A DNA stretch of 64,000 nt, from positions 558,001 through 622,000 of the forward strand of contig NZ_JACVAA010000001.1 in assembly GCF_014851565.1 (NCBI RefSeq), given 5' to 3'. Of this stretch, positions 1-7,698 are shown one piece after another (positions within the stretch are counted from its first letter, which is position 1; each line of letters begins with the position of its first letter). Source of the DNA: Pseudomonas sp. PDM15 (GTDB lineage: Bacteria; Pseudomonadota; Gammaproteobacteria; Pseudomonadales; Pseudomonadaceae). The position numbers and the translations under genes are program-made. The notes under the pieces were generated by a model. It was not told the DNA's origin. It made no database searches and saw only the letters and a program-made list of their open reading frames with translations.

Positions 1-565
1 CGTCGTCGAAGGCCAGGCGGCGGCGGACGATCTCCGCGCGCTGTGCCGGCTCGGGTGCGCCGCCGAGCTGCACCTTGAGGCCGAAGCGGTCGAGCAGCTG
101 CGGGCGCAGCTCGCCTTCCTCGGGGTTCATGGTGCCGATCAGTACGAAGCGCGCCGGGTGGCTGTGCGACAGGCCATCGCGTTCGATGTGGTTGGTGCCG
201 CTGGACGCCACGTCGAGCAGCAGGTCCACCAGGTGATCGGGCAGCAGGTTTACCTCATCGACGTAGAGCACGCCGCCATGGGCGTTGGCCAGCACCCCGG
301 GGGAGAAGCGCACGCGGCCCTCGCCGAGCGCGGCATCCAGGTCGAGGGTGCCGACGATGCGTTCCTCGCTGGCGCCCAGCGGCAGGGTGACGAAGCGCCC
401 GCCGTCGAGCAGGTCGGCCACGCCGCGCGCCAGGGTGGACTTGGCCATGCCGCGGGGGCCTTCGATCAGCACGCCGCCCAGGGCCGGGTCGATGGCGGCC
501 AGGCACAGCGCCAGCTTGAGCTCGTCGGCGGCCACCACGGCGGCCAGGGGGAAATGGGGCTGCAT
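1..565 (-). CDS. ChlI/CobS-like AAA+ chelatase ATPase, 3' part cut by window edge
   Basis: AAA+ ATPase of the magnesium-chelatase subunit I type. It probably serves as the motor for the cobalt chelatase whose large subunit CobN is encoded 2 kb away. Only the first 188 residues are visible and the rest lies left of base 1. The start codon is the ATG whose first base is 565, preceded by GAGGT on the minus strand. Visible motifs are a Walker A ([10 protein letters not shown], about residues 39-48), a Walker B-like stretch ([10 protein letters not shown], about 100-109) and the sensor region ([11 protein letters not shown]). The P-loop is GPRGMAKS instead of the classical GxxGxGKS, which is usual for this branch. 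A ChlD-like partner would be expected just outside the window. Function as cobalt rather than magnesium chelatase is inferred from context; family assignment is firm. Confidence 0.85.
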   Translation of the reverse strand, partial: MQPHFPLAAVVAADELKLALCLAAIDPALGGVLIEGPRGMAKSTLARGVADLLDGGRFVTLPLGASEERIVGTLDLDAALGEGRVRFSPGVLANAHGGVLYVDEVNLLPDHLVDLLLDVASSGTNHIERDGLSHSHPARFVLIGTMNPEEGELRPQLLDRFGLKVQLGGAPEPAQRAEIVRRRLAFDD

Positions 566-641
566 GGCGTTACCTCAGGGCAAGGGTTGAAGTTGAATGG
601 GGCGATCGGTTAGCGTGGCAACCATCATTTTGGAGATCAGC

Positions 642-770
642 ATGTCGTCTCGTCCTTCCCTGAACCGCCTCGTTCGCTCCGCCGCTGTCGGCGTCGCTGG
701 CGTACGCGCGCAGGTCGAGGCCGTCGCTTATTTCTTTTACGGGTATTGGTTTAGCCGACGGCGCGCCTGA
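642..770 (+). CDS. Aromatic-rich leader peptide of a transcription attenuator (42 aa)
   Basis: A 42-codon frame with a good Shine-Dalgarno (GGAG, 632-635, six bases before the ATG). Residues 30-37 read YFFYGYWF, that is three Tyr, three Phe and one Trp within eight codons, which is the signature of a leader that senses charged aromatic tRNAs. The stop at 768-770 lies 50 bases before a strong intrinsic terminator (821-860), and a DAHP synthase gene follows downstream. An intervening hairpin can form around the stop (GGCG..CCTG near 760-768 with CAGG..CGCC near 777-786). I could not draw one convincing antiterminator. Function as an attenuator is inferred from composition, position and the terminator. 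Confidence 0.75.
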   Translation: MSSRPSLNRLVRSAAVGVAGVRAQVEAVAYFFYGYWFSRRRA

Positions 771-820
771 TACCCCACAGGCGCCCCAGAGCAAAGGGTC
801 GCCACCAGCCAGTTTCACGA

Positions 821-860
821 AACCCCGGTCGGCCTCCCGACCGGGGTTTTTGTTTTTCCG
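821..860 (+). terminator. Intrinsic terminator of the aromatic attenuator
   Basis: A perfect 12-bp stem (821-832 with 837-848, AACCCCGGTCGG and its complement) closes a CCTC loop and is followed by TTTTGTTTTT. It sits 50 bases after the stop of the aromatic-rich leader and about 325 bases before the DAHP synthase start, so it would end transcription unless an alternative fold forms. Confidence 0.85.
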
Positions 861-900
861 GCCCACAAGGCCAACAACCAGCGCCTGCCGCTGGATGAGC

Positions 901-1011
901 GAGCTAGAGCCAGGCAAGGCGGCGGCCGGTGAGGAAGCGCAGTGTACGAGTGGTACATGAGCATTCCGAACCAACGCCAACGCAGCCTGGCCGACGCGCA
1001 GCCATTCAGCG
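901..1011 (+). repeat. Structured interspersed element, copy 1 (inner hairpin conserved)
   Basis: It shares its core with the element at 47203-47344 (opposite orientation). Both have GAGCTAGAGCCAGGC, then a 12-base arm (GAGGAAGCGCAG here), a 5-bp stem, a second 12-base arm (TGAGCATTCCGA here) and GGCCGACGCGCAG. The inner stem here is TGTAC/GTACA (943-947 with 953-957), against TTTAC/GTAAA in the other copy, so the paired bases change together. The terminal inverted repeats seen in copy 2 are not visible here. It separates the attenuator terminator from the second candidate leader peptide. Confidence 0.7.
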
Positions 1012-1037
1012 CAGGTGAGAACACAGAGGATCGAAAC

Positions 1038-1139
1038 ATGACCGCTTACACCGCCTATTACCGCAGCTACCGCAACTCCGCCTGGCGATTTAGCAGCGCT
1101 GCCGCGCACCTCCGAGAATCCAGTCGAACACCCAGATAG
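1038..1139 (+). CDS. Possible second, Tyr-rich leader peptide (33 aa)
   Basis: A short frame with an AGAGG ribosome-binding site (1025-1029) that begins MTAYTAYYRSYRNSAWRF: four Tyr, one Trp and one Phe in 18 residues. It ends 45 bases before the chosen DAHP synthase start. A 7-bp hairpin (1148-1154 with 1160-1166, GCGTGGC/GCCACGC) follows, just ahead of the DAHP synthase ribosome-binding site (CGAGGA). No U-tract follows that hairpin, so if this frame is regulatory it would act on translation rather than termination. It is a candidate only; a chance Tyr-rich frame cannot be excluded. Confidence 0.45.
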   Translation: MTAYTAYYRSYRNSAWRFSSAAAHLRESSRTPR

Positions 1140-1184
1140 CGCGCCGCGCGTGGCATGAGGCCACGCCGGGCGAGGACCACCGCC

Positions 1185-2258
1185 ATGAATGCTTCCGTTA
1201 CCGCTCTGCGCACACAAGCCGTGCCGCCATCCACCACTCGCCGCCGCGTAACGCCGCTGCCGAGCCCCATTGATCTGCGCCAGCGCCTGCCGCTGTCTGC
1301 CGCTCTCGCCAACCAGGTTCACACCCAGCGTGAGGCCATCCGCGCCGTGCTCGACGGCTCCGACTCGCGCCTGCTGGTCGTCGTCGGCCCCTGTTCCCTG
1401 CACGATCCGATTTCCGCCCTGGAATACGCCGACCGCCTGGCCGCACTGGCTCCCGAGGTGAGCGACCAGCTGCTGCTGGTGATGCGCGCCTACGTCGAGA
1501 AGCCGCGCACCACCATTGGCTGGAAGGGCCTGGTGTACGACCCGCAACTGGACGGCAGTGGCGACATGGCCGGCGGCCTGGAACTGTCGCGCCGGCTGAT
1601 GTTGGCCATGCTCGAACGCGGCCTGCCGGTGGCCACCGAGCTGCTGCAGCCGCTGGTGGCCGGCTACTTCGACGACCTGCTGGGCTGGGCCGCCATCGGT
1701 GCACGCACCAGCGAGTCGCAGGTGCACCGCGAGCTGGCCAGCGGCCTGGATGTGCCGGTGGGCTTCAAGAACGGTACCGATGGCAGCCTGTCCATTGCCT
1801 GCGACGCCATGCGTTCGGCAGCGCACCCGCATCAGCACTTCGGCGTGGACGACCTGGGCCGCCCGGCGCTGGTCGAGACCGATGGCAACCCGGACACCCA
1901 CCTGGTGCTGCGCGGCGGCCACAGCGGGCCGAACCATGATGCGGCCAGCGTGGCCGTGGCGCGGGCGAGCCTGGAGAAGCAGGGCATCGCCGCGCGGATC
2001 ATGGTCGATTGCAGCCACGCCAACAGCGGCAAGGACCCGCTGCGTCAGCCGGCGGTGCTGCGCGACGTGCTCGACCAGCGCCTGGCCGGCGACGCCAGCC
2101 TGCGCGGGGTGATGCTGGAGAGCCATCTGTTCGACGGCTGCCAGGCGCTGTCCGCCGAGCTGCGCTACGGCGTGTCGATCACTGACGGCTGCCTGGGCTG
2201 GAGCGGCACCGAGGCGATGCTGCGCGAGGCGGCCGAAAGACTGCGCTCGGGTAAATGA
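1185..2258 (+). CDS. aroF: 3-deoxy-7-phosphoheptulonate (DAHP) synthase, class I
   Basis: Condenses phosphoenolpyruvate with erythrose-4-phosphate, the first step of the shikimate pathway to aromatic amino acids. The 357-residue product shows the family motifs VVVGPCSLHDP, VMRAYVEKPRTTIGWKG, the G-ARTSESQVHRE stretch, VGFKNGTDGS and IMVDCSHANSGKD, at the usual length of about 350. I chose the ATG at 1185 (MNASVTALR) because CGAGGA precedes it; an upstream in-frame ATG at 1155 lies in a hairpin loop without a ribosome-binding site. One clear and one weaker aromatic-rich leader lie upstream, so aromatic feedback at the RNA level is likely. Which amino acid inhibits the enzyme cannot be read from the sequence. 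It sits between chelatase genes, an order I also recall from P. aeruginosa. Confidence 0.92.
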   Translation: MNASVTALRTQAVPPSTTRRRVTPLPSPIDLRQRLPLSAALANQVHTQREAIRAVLDGSDSRLLVVVGPCSLHDPISALEYADRLAALAPEVSDQLLLVMRAYVEKPRTTIGWKGLVYDPQLDGSGDMAGGLELSRRLMLAMLERGLPVATELLQPLVAGYFDDLLGWAAIGARTSESQVHRELASGLDVPVGFKNGTDGSLSIACDAMRSAAHPHQHFGVDDLGRPALVETDGNPDTHLVLRGGHSGPNHDAASVAVARASLEKQGIAARIMVDCSHANSGKDPLRQPAVLRDVLDQRLAGDASLRGVMLESHLFDGCQALSAELRYGVSITDGCLGWSGTEAMLREAAERLRSGK

Positions 2259-2263
2259 GATCG

Positions 2264-2336
2264 GTAGGGTGGACGACGCTCTGCTCGTCCACCGTGGCGG
2301 TGTTGCGGTGGATGGATAAAGCGCCATCCACCCTAC
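2264..2336 (+). repeat. Palindromic GTAGGGTGGA repeat, copy 1
   Basis: The outer arms GTAGGGTGGA and TCCACCCTAC are inverted, with inner GTCCACC/GGTGGAT arms. A second copy lies at 21987-22057 with the same outer arms and an inner ATAAAGCGC-like stretch (ATAGAGCGC there). This is a short intergenic palindromic repeat of the REP kind. Confidence 0.7.
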
Positions 2337-2385
2337 AGGGCTGATGTGGGGCGGGAGAACCCCGGGCTGGCTTGGTACACCGGCA

Positions 2386-2478
2386 CCCCTCTCCCCTTGG
2401 GAGAGGGGCCAGGGGTGAGGGAGGCTGCGTGCGACTCGGTTCTCCCTCACCCCAACCGCTTTCCCGGGGGGAGAGGGG
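2386..2478 (+). repeat. Inverted CCCCTCTCCC / GGGAGAGGGG repeat
   Basis: Two half-elements face each other: CCCCTCTCCCC..GGGAGAGGGGCCAGGGGTGAGGGA (2386-2422) and TCCCTCACCCCAACC..GGGGGGAGAGGGG (about 2442-2478). It lies in the space between the convergent DAHP synthase and cobN genes. It could also fold as a bidirectional hairpin, but no T-tract is present. It resembles GAGAGGGG repeats that are common in pseudomonads. Confidence 0.6.
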
Positions 2479-2497
2479 CTAGCTGAACGCTGTTCCA

Positions 2498-5400
2498 TCA
2501 GCTCTCCTCCGCGTCCAGCAGCAGATTTTCCAGCTGCGCCCGGTACTCGCCGGGCTCCTGCCAGAGACCGCGCTGCTGGGCTTCCAGCAGGCGTTCGAGC
2601 ATGTCCTGCAACGCGCCCGGGTTGTGCTGCTGGATGAAGTCGCGGGTGTCCTTGTCCAGCAGGTAGGCATCGGCCAGCAGGGCGTACTGGTGGTCGTCGA
2701 CCAGCTCGCTGGTGGCGTCGAAGCCGAACAGGTAGTCGACCGTGGCGGCCAGCTCGAAGGCACCCTTGTAACCGTGGCGCTTCATTCCGGCGATCCACTT
2801 GGGGTTCACCGCGCGGGCGCGCACCACGCGGCTCAGCTCTTCCTTGAGGGTACGGATGCGCGGGTTGTCCGGCTGGCTGCTGTCGCCGAAGTAGCTGGAG
2901 ACTTTGCCGCCGCGCAGGGTCTCGACGGCTGCGAGCATGCCGCCCTGAAACTGGTAGTAGTCGTTGGAATCGAGAATGTCGTGCTCGCGGTTGTCCTGGT
3001 TGTGCAGCACTGCCTGTAGCTGCTGCAAGCGTTCGGCGAACTGCGCGCGAGCTGGCTGGCCTTCGGCGCCCTGGCCGTAGGCGTAGCCGCCCCAGTTCAG
3101 GTAGACCTCGGCCAGATCGGCGCGGGTCTGCCACAGGCGCTCTTCCACCGCGTTCTGGATGCCGGCGCCATAGGCCCCCGGCTTGGCGCCGAAGATGCGC
3201 CAGCCGGCCTGGCGCCGCGCTTCGACCGGGTCCAGGCCCTGGTCCTGATGGCTCAGGGTTTCCTGCCAGACCCGCGCGGCCAGCGGGTTCATGTCCTCGG
3301 GTTCGTCCAGCTCGGCCACCGCCTGCACGGCCGAATCGAACAGGCGAATCAGGTTGGCGAAGGCGTCGCGGAAGAAGCCGGACACGCGCAGGGTCACGTC
3401 CACCCGCGGGCGGCCGAGCTGTTCCAGTGGCAGTACCTCGATTCGCTCGACCCGCTGGTTGCCGGGCTGCCATACCGGGCGCACGCCGAGCAGGGCCAGG
3501 GCCTGGGCGATGTCGTCGCCGCCGGTGCGCATGGTTGCCGTGCCCCATACCGACAGACCTAGATGTTGCAGATGCTCGCCTTCGTCCTGCAGGTGACGCT
3601 CCAGCAGGCGTTGGGCGCTCTGCACGCCGATGCGCCAGGCGGTGGGGGTGGGCAGGTGGCGTACGTCCACCGAATAGAAGTTGCGCCCGGTGGGCAGCAC
3701 GTCCAGGCGTCCACGGCTGGGTGCGCCGCTGGGGCCCGGCGGCACGAATCGGCCCTGCAGGGCGGCGAGCAGACCGTTCATCTCGGCGGCGCCGCAGCTG
3801 TCCAGCAGCGGGGCGATATGGCCGCGTAGCTCGTTCAACACTGCGGCGCTGGCCGGGCCGGGCGCGGGCGAATCGGGCTGCTCGATCAGTTGCAGGGCGA
3901 GCAGTTCCAGGCGCTCGCGGGTGTCGCCACGGCTGCGCCAGGGCTCAACGCTCAGGGGCAACAGGCAATCCGGGCGTGGTCCGTTCCAAGGTTTGGCCGG
4001 CTCGCCACCCAGCGGATCGAAGTCCAGAGTCAGATCCTGGGCCAGCGCGCGCAACAGGCTGGCGTGCTGGCCATGACCGTCGCCACGCGGGATGCGCACC
4101 AGCGACAGCAATGTGTCACGGCGCAGGCGCCCGCTCGGCGATTCGCCGAAGCAGTGCAGGCCATCGCGGATCTGCGATTCCTTGAGGTCGCACAGGTAGG
4201 CATCCAGCTGCGGCAGCCAGCTGTCCGGGTCGTCGTTGACCTGCAGGCCCAGTTCGCGGTCGAGGCTGGCCTCGCGCACCTCGCGCTGGATCTCGCTGCG
4301 CAGCTCCAGGGCGCGGCGCGGGTCGAGCTGGCTGGCTTCGTAGTATTCGTCGGCCAGGCGCTCCAGGTCGCGCAGCGGGCCGTAGCTCTCGGCGCGGGTC
4401 AGCGGTGGCATCAGGTGGTCAAGAATCACCGCCTGGGTGCGGCGCTTGGCCTGGGCGCCCTCGCCGGGGTCGTTGACGATGAAGGGGTAGAGATTGGGCA
4501 AGGGACCTAAGATCGCGCTCGGCCAGCAGGCGCCGGACAGGCCGACGCTCTTGCCTGGCAGCCACTCCAGGTTGCCGTGCTTGCCGACATGGATCAGCGC
4601 ATCGCTGGTGAACGCCGTGCGCAGCCAGCAGTAGAAGGCCAGGTAGCCATGCGGTGGGACCAGATCCGGATCGTGGTACACCGCCGCCGCGTCCAGCTGA
4701 TAGCCGCGCGCCGGCTGGATGCCGACAAAGGTCAGGCCGAAGCGCAGGCCGGCAATCATCAAGCGTCCGCCGCGGTACATCGGGTCCTGCTCGGGCGGGC
4801 CCCAGCGTTCGATCACTGCGCGTTGGTTGGCCTCGGGCAGGCTGGCGAACCAGCGCTGGTAGTCGTCCAGCGCCAGGCTCTGGGCGCAAGGGCGCAGGTC
4901 GAGGTTGTCGAGGTCGTTGGTCACGCCGCCGAGTAACTGGTGGATCAGCGTGGTGCTGTCGCTCGGTAGATTCGCGACCGGATAACCCTGCTGCTGCAGG
5001 GCGCGCAGGATATTCAGCGCGGCGGCCGGAGTATCCAGGCCGACGCCATTGCCGATGCGGCCGTCGCGGGTCGGGTAGTTGGCCAGGATCAGGGCGACGC
5101 GTTTGTCGGCGTTGGTCTTGGCTGCGAGCCGGGTCCAGCGCAGCGCCAGCTCGGCGACGAAGTCCATGCCCGGCAAATGCGGACGGTAGCGCACCACATC
5201 GCTCTGGCTGCGCTCGCTGCGCGCGGCCACGCCCTTGAAGCTGATCGGCCGGGTGATCAGGCGACCGTCCAGCTCGGGCAGGGCGATATGCATGGCCAGG
5301 TCGCGCGGGCCCAGGCCCTGGGTGCTGGCCTGCCACTGATCCTCGCTGTCCAGGGCGCAGAGCGCCTGCAGCACCGGCACATCACGGCGGAACGGCCGCT

Positions 5401-6232
5401 CTTGTGGTGATTCCGGGCTGGACTGGGCGAAGCCGGTGGTGTTGAGGATCACCTCCGTGTCGGTCTCGTCCAGCCAGGCCTCGACCTGCGCCAGGCATTC
5501 GGCCTCCTTGAGGCTGGCCACGGCAATCGGCAGCGGATTGAGGCCCAGGGCCTGCAGGCGCTGGCAGAAAGTGTCGACGAAGACGGTGTTCCCGGCCTGC
5601 ACCTGGGCGCGGTAGAACAGCAGCGCCACCACCGGCCGGCCCGGCTGCCAGTCGGCTCGCCAGTGGTCGAGAGTTGCCGCACCGTGGCGTGGGTGATGGA
5701 TCAGCGTGCGCGGCAGGGCGTGCGGCTCGCTCCACGGGTAGCCGCGCTGCAGCCAGCGGCTGGCGATGCAGTGCAGCAGGTGGCGGGCGTTGTCCGCGCC
5801 GCCCTGGCGCAGGTATTGCCACAGGCGCTGGCTGTCCTCGCTCGGTACGTTGCTGAGTTCGCTCAGCTCGGGATCGGGGCTGTCGTCGCCGGGCACCAGG
5901 ATGATCCTGGCGCCTTGCCGGCCCAGCTCGACCAGGCGCTCGATACCGTAGCGCCAGTAGCTGACGCCGCCGTGCACCGAGATCAGGATGACCTTGGCGT
6001 GGCGCAGCACCTGCTCGACGTAGAAATCCACCGAGGCGTGGTTGGGCAGCTGCGCCGGGCTGGCCAGGCGCAGGCTGGGGAAGTCCTCGGGTAGCTCGCG
6101 CGCCACCTCGGCCAGCAGCGACAGGTGCGAGTCGCCGGTGCAGAGGATCACCAGCTCGGCCGGGGTCTGGCCGAGGTCGGCGATGCTGTCGGCCGGCAGG
6201 GTGACGCCGGCCTGGGCGCGCAGCAGGTGCAT
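2498..6232 (-). CDS. cobN: Aerobic cobaltochelatase large subunit CobN
   Basis: Large subunit of the ATP-dependent chelatase that inserts cobalt into hydrogenobyrinic acid a,c-diamide. The product is 1244 residues, the normal CobN size. It carries typical stretches such as SVHGGVSYWRYG and LILVPGDDSPDPELSELS-like text in the N-terminal part, HVGKHGNLEWLPGK near the middle, and GAYGAGIQNAVEERLWQT in the C-terminal part. It starts one base after the cobW stop (TGA-C-ATG), so cobW-cobN are translationally coupled and both lie behind the minus-strand cobalamin riboswitch. The ATPase partner is probably the ChlI-like gene at the window's left edge. No frameshift or missing segment was seen. Confidence 0.95.
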   Translation of the reverse strand: MHLLRAQAGVTLPADSIADLGQTPAELVILCTGDSHLSLLAEVARELPEDFPSLRLASPAQLPNHASVDFYVEQVLRHAKVILISVHGGVSYWRYGIERLVELGRQGARIILVPGDDSPDPELSELSNVPSEDSQRLWQYLRQGGADNARHLLHCIASRWLQRGYPWSEPHALPRTLIHHPRHGAATLDHWRADWQPGRPVVALLFYRAQVQAGNTVFVDTFCQRLQALGLNPLPIAVASLKEAECLAQVEAWLDETDTEVILNTTGFAQSSPESPQERPFRRDVPVLQALCALDSEDQWQASTQGLGPRDLAMHIALPELDGRLITRPISFKGVAARSERSQSDVVRYRPHLPGMDFVAELALRWTRLAAKTNADKRVALILANYPTRDGRIGNGVGLDTPAAALNILRALQQQGYPVANLPSDSTTLIHQLLGGVTNDLDNLDLRPCAQSLALDDYQRWFASLPEANQRAVIERWGPPEQDPMYRGGRLMIAGLRFGLTFVGIQPARGYQLDAAAVYHDPDLVPPHGYLAFYCWLRTAFTSDALIHVGKHGNLEWLPGKSVGLSGACWPSAILGPLPNLYPFIVNDPGEGAQAKRRTQAVILDHLMPPLTRAESYGPLRDLERLADEYYEASQLDPRRALELRSEIQREVREASLDRELGLQVNDDPDSWLPQLDAYLCDLKESQIRDGLHCFGESPSGRLRRDTLLSLVRIPRGDGHGQHASLLRALAQDLTLDFDPLGGEPAKPWNGPRPDCLLPLSVEPWRSRGDTRERLELLALQLIEQPDSPAPGPASAAVLNELRGHIAPLLDSCGAAEMNGLLAALQGRFVPPGPSGAPSRGRLDVLPTGRNFYSVDVRHLPTPTAWRIGVQSAQRLLERHLQDEGEHLQHLGLSVWGTATMRTGGDDIAQALALLGVRPVWQPGNQRVERIEVLPLEQLGRPRVDVTLRVSGFFRDAFANLIRLFDSAVQAVAELDEPEDMNPLAARVWQETLSHQDQGLDPVEARRQAGWRIFGAKPGAYGAGIQNAVEERLWQTRADLAEVYLNWGGYAYGQGAEGQPARAQFAERLQQLQAVLHNQDNREHDILDSNDYYQFQGGMLAAVETLRGGKVSSYFGDSSQPDNPRIRTLKEELSRVVRARAVNPKWIAGMKRHGYKGAFELAATVDYLFGFDATSELVDDHQYALLADAYLLDKDTRDFIQQHNPGALQDMLERLLEAQQRGLWQEPGEYRAQLENLLLDAEES

Positions 6233-6233
6233 G

Positions 6234-7286
6234 TCAGCCGGCCAGCGCGGCCTTCAGCTCCGCCTCGATGGCGGCGCGGTCGAGGGTCTGGCCGATCAGC
6301 ACCAGGCGGCTCTGCCGTGCTTCGCCTTCGCCCCACGCGCGGTCGAAGTGGCGGTCGAAGCGCTGGCCTACACCCTGTACCAGCAGGCGCATGGCCTTGC
6401 CGGGGATGGCGGCGAAGCCCTTGACGCGCAGGATGCCGTGCTTGGCCACGGCGTCCTTCAGGGCGGCCAGCAGGCGCGCCTCCTCGGCTTCTGGCAGGAC
6501 CAGGTCGAAGGAGTCGAACTCGTCGTGGTCGTGGTCCTCGTCTTCCTCGTCATGGTGGGTGTGACGGGCGTCGATGTGCAGCTCGGTCTCGCAGTTCAGG
6601 CCGAGCAGCACGCCCAGCGGCAGGTCGCCGCCCTGGGCCTCGATCACCTTGACCGCTGGCGGCAGCTCCTCGGCCACTTCGGCGCGCACGGCCGCCAGGG
6701 CGGCAGCGTCGAGCAGGTCGGTCTTGTTCAGCACCACCAGGTCGGCGCTGGCCAGCTGGTCGGCGAACAGCTCGTGCAATGGCGACTCGTGGTCCAGGTT
6801 CGGGTCCTGCTTGCGCTGGGCGTCCACCTGGTCGGGGAAGGCGGCGAAGGTGCCGGCGGCCACGGCCGGGCTGTCGACCACGGTTATCACCGCATCCACG
6901 GTGCAGGCGGTGCGGATTTCCGGCCAGTTGAAGGCCTGCACCAGCGGCTTGGGCAGGGCCAGGCCGGAGGTCTCGATAAGGATGTGGTCCAGCTCGCCGC
7001 GGCGAGCCACCAGCTCGCGCATCACCGGGAAGAACTCTTCCTGCACGGTGCAGCACAGGCAGCCGTTGGCCAGCTCATAGACGCGGCCGTTGGCCTCTTC
7101 CTCGGTGCAGCCGATGGAGCACTGCTTGAGGATGGCGCCGTCGATGCCCAGTTCGCCGAATTCGTTGACGATCACCGCGATGCGGCGGCCACCGGCGTTG
7201 GCTAGCAGATGACGGAGCAGGGTGGTTTTACCGGCACCGAGGAAGCCGGTGACGATGGTGACGGGAAGTTTGGCGAGCGATTGCAT
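6234..7286 (-). CDS. cobW: CobW-type GTPase metallochaperone
   Basis: G3E-family GTPase thought to deliver cobalt to the CobN chelatase. The 350-residue product has the P-loop GFLGAGKT (14-21), the CLCC metal site of COG0523 proteins (76-79), an NKTD base-recognition motif, and a His/Asp-rich acidic segment around residues 218-240 (HTHHDEEDEDHDHDEF), likely a second metal site. It is the first gene after the minus-strand cobalamin riboswitch and is followed by cobN at one base. The CobW rather than zinc-chaperone assignment rests on the neighbours, since the family as a whole handles several metals. Confidence 0.92.
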   Translation of the reverse strand: MQSLAKLPVTIVTGFLGAGKTTLLRHLLANAGGRRIAVIVNEFGELGIDGAILKQCSIGCTEEEANGRVYELANGCLCCTVQEEFFPVMRELVARRGELDHILIETSGLALPKPLVQAFNWPEIRTACTVDAVITVVDSPAVAAGTFAAFPDQVDAQRKQDPNLDHESPLHELFADQLASADLVVLNKTDLLDAAALAAVRAEVAEELPPAVKVIEAQGGDLPLGVLLGLNCETELHIDARHTHHDEEDEDHDHDEFDSFDLVLPEAEEARLLAALKDAVAKHGILRVKGFAAIPGKAMRLLVQGVGQRFDRHFDRAWGEGEARQSRLVLIGQTLDRAAIEAELKAALAG

Positions 7287-7395
7287 GGCAGCCCCGAAAG
7301 CGTCGTGAAATGGACGGACGGGCAGGGCGGGGCACGCGCGGACGAGCGAGGGCCGAACACCACCGGATCACCCCGCCCGGTTGTCGAAACGTTTG

Positions 7396-7622
7396 CGAGG
7401 CAGGTCTCCTGGCTCACGGCGTTGAGCCCAAGAACCTTTTACGATTTCGCTGCGCAGGCTGGCGAAATCGTAAGAGGTTTGGGCTCGATTCCCCACCTTC
7501 CCGCCGGTTGGCAGTGGTCTATCGGGGAACTTCGTCCGTTCACAGTTGCGGGGGCAGCCAGGGCATGGACCCTGTTCCCTCTTAGCTTCTTCGGCTGGCG
7601 AAGAAGAACCTCGGAAAGGCTG
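7396..7622 (-). ncRNA. Cobalamin riboswitch upstream of cobW-cobN
   Basis: Read on the minus strand it contains the B12-box-like core GCTGCCCCCGCAACTGTGA, the central CCACTG and GGGAAGG elements, and the closing GAGCCAGGAGACCTGCC (complement of about 7399-7415). A peripheral arm (7424-7450 with 7461-7486) is unusually long. No U-tract terminator follows, so control is probably through translation or another mechanism. It lies 110 bases upstream of cobW. Boundaries are approximate. Confidence 0.9.
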
Positions 7623-7624
7623 CA

Positions 7625-7690
7625 AGGCTACGCAGTGCCCCGAGGGCGGTCAACCGCGCGGTTGACGCTGGGCGCGGCTTCGTGATGTTC
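7625..7690. promoter_or_regulatory. Divergent promoters sharing a palindromic -35 region
   Basis: A perfect 18-bp palindrome (7649-7666, GTCAACCGC and its complement) carries a TTGAC on each strand. Leftward: -35 TTGACC (7653-7648), 17 bases, -10 TAGCCT (7630-7625), which would start RNA at the 5' edge of the cobW riboswitch. Rightward: -35 TTGACG (7662-7667) with only a weak -10 near 7684-7691, leading to the second riboswitch. Positions are read from sequence; promoter use is inferred. Confidence 0.6.
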
Positions 7691-7698
7691 TAGAAAAG

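Noticed and set aside
570..3548. A 992-codon open frame on the minus strand running through the leader region, DAHP synthase and part of cobN
   Set aside because: It is antisense to the well-supported DAHP synthase and out of frame with cobN, and its product is low-complexity Arg/Gly/Ala-rich. Long stop-free antisense frames are expected at this GC content.
6042..7205. A 387-codon plus-strand frame opposite cobW
   Set aside because: Gln/Gly/Val-rich antisense of a verified GTPase gene, with no motif of its own.
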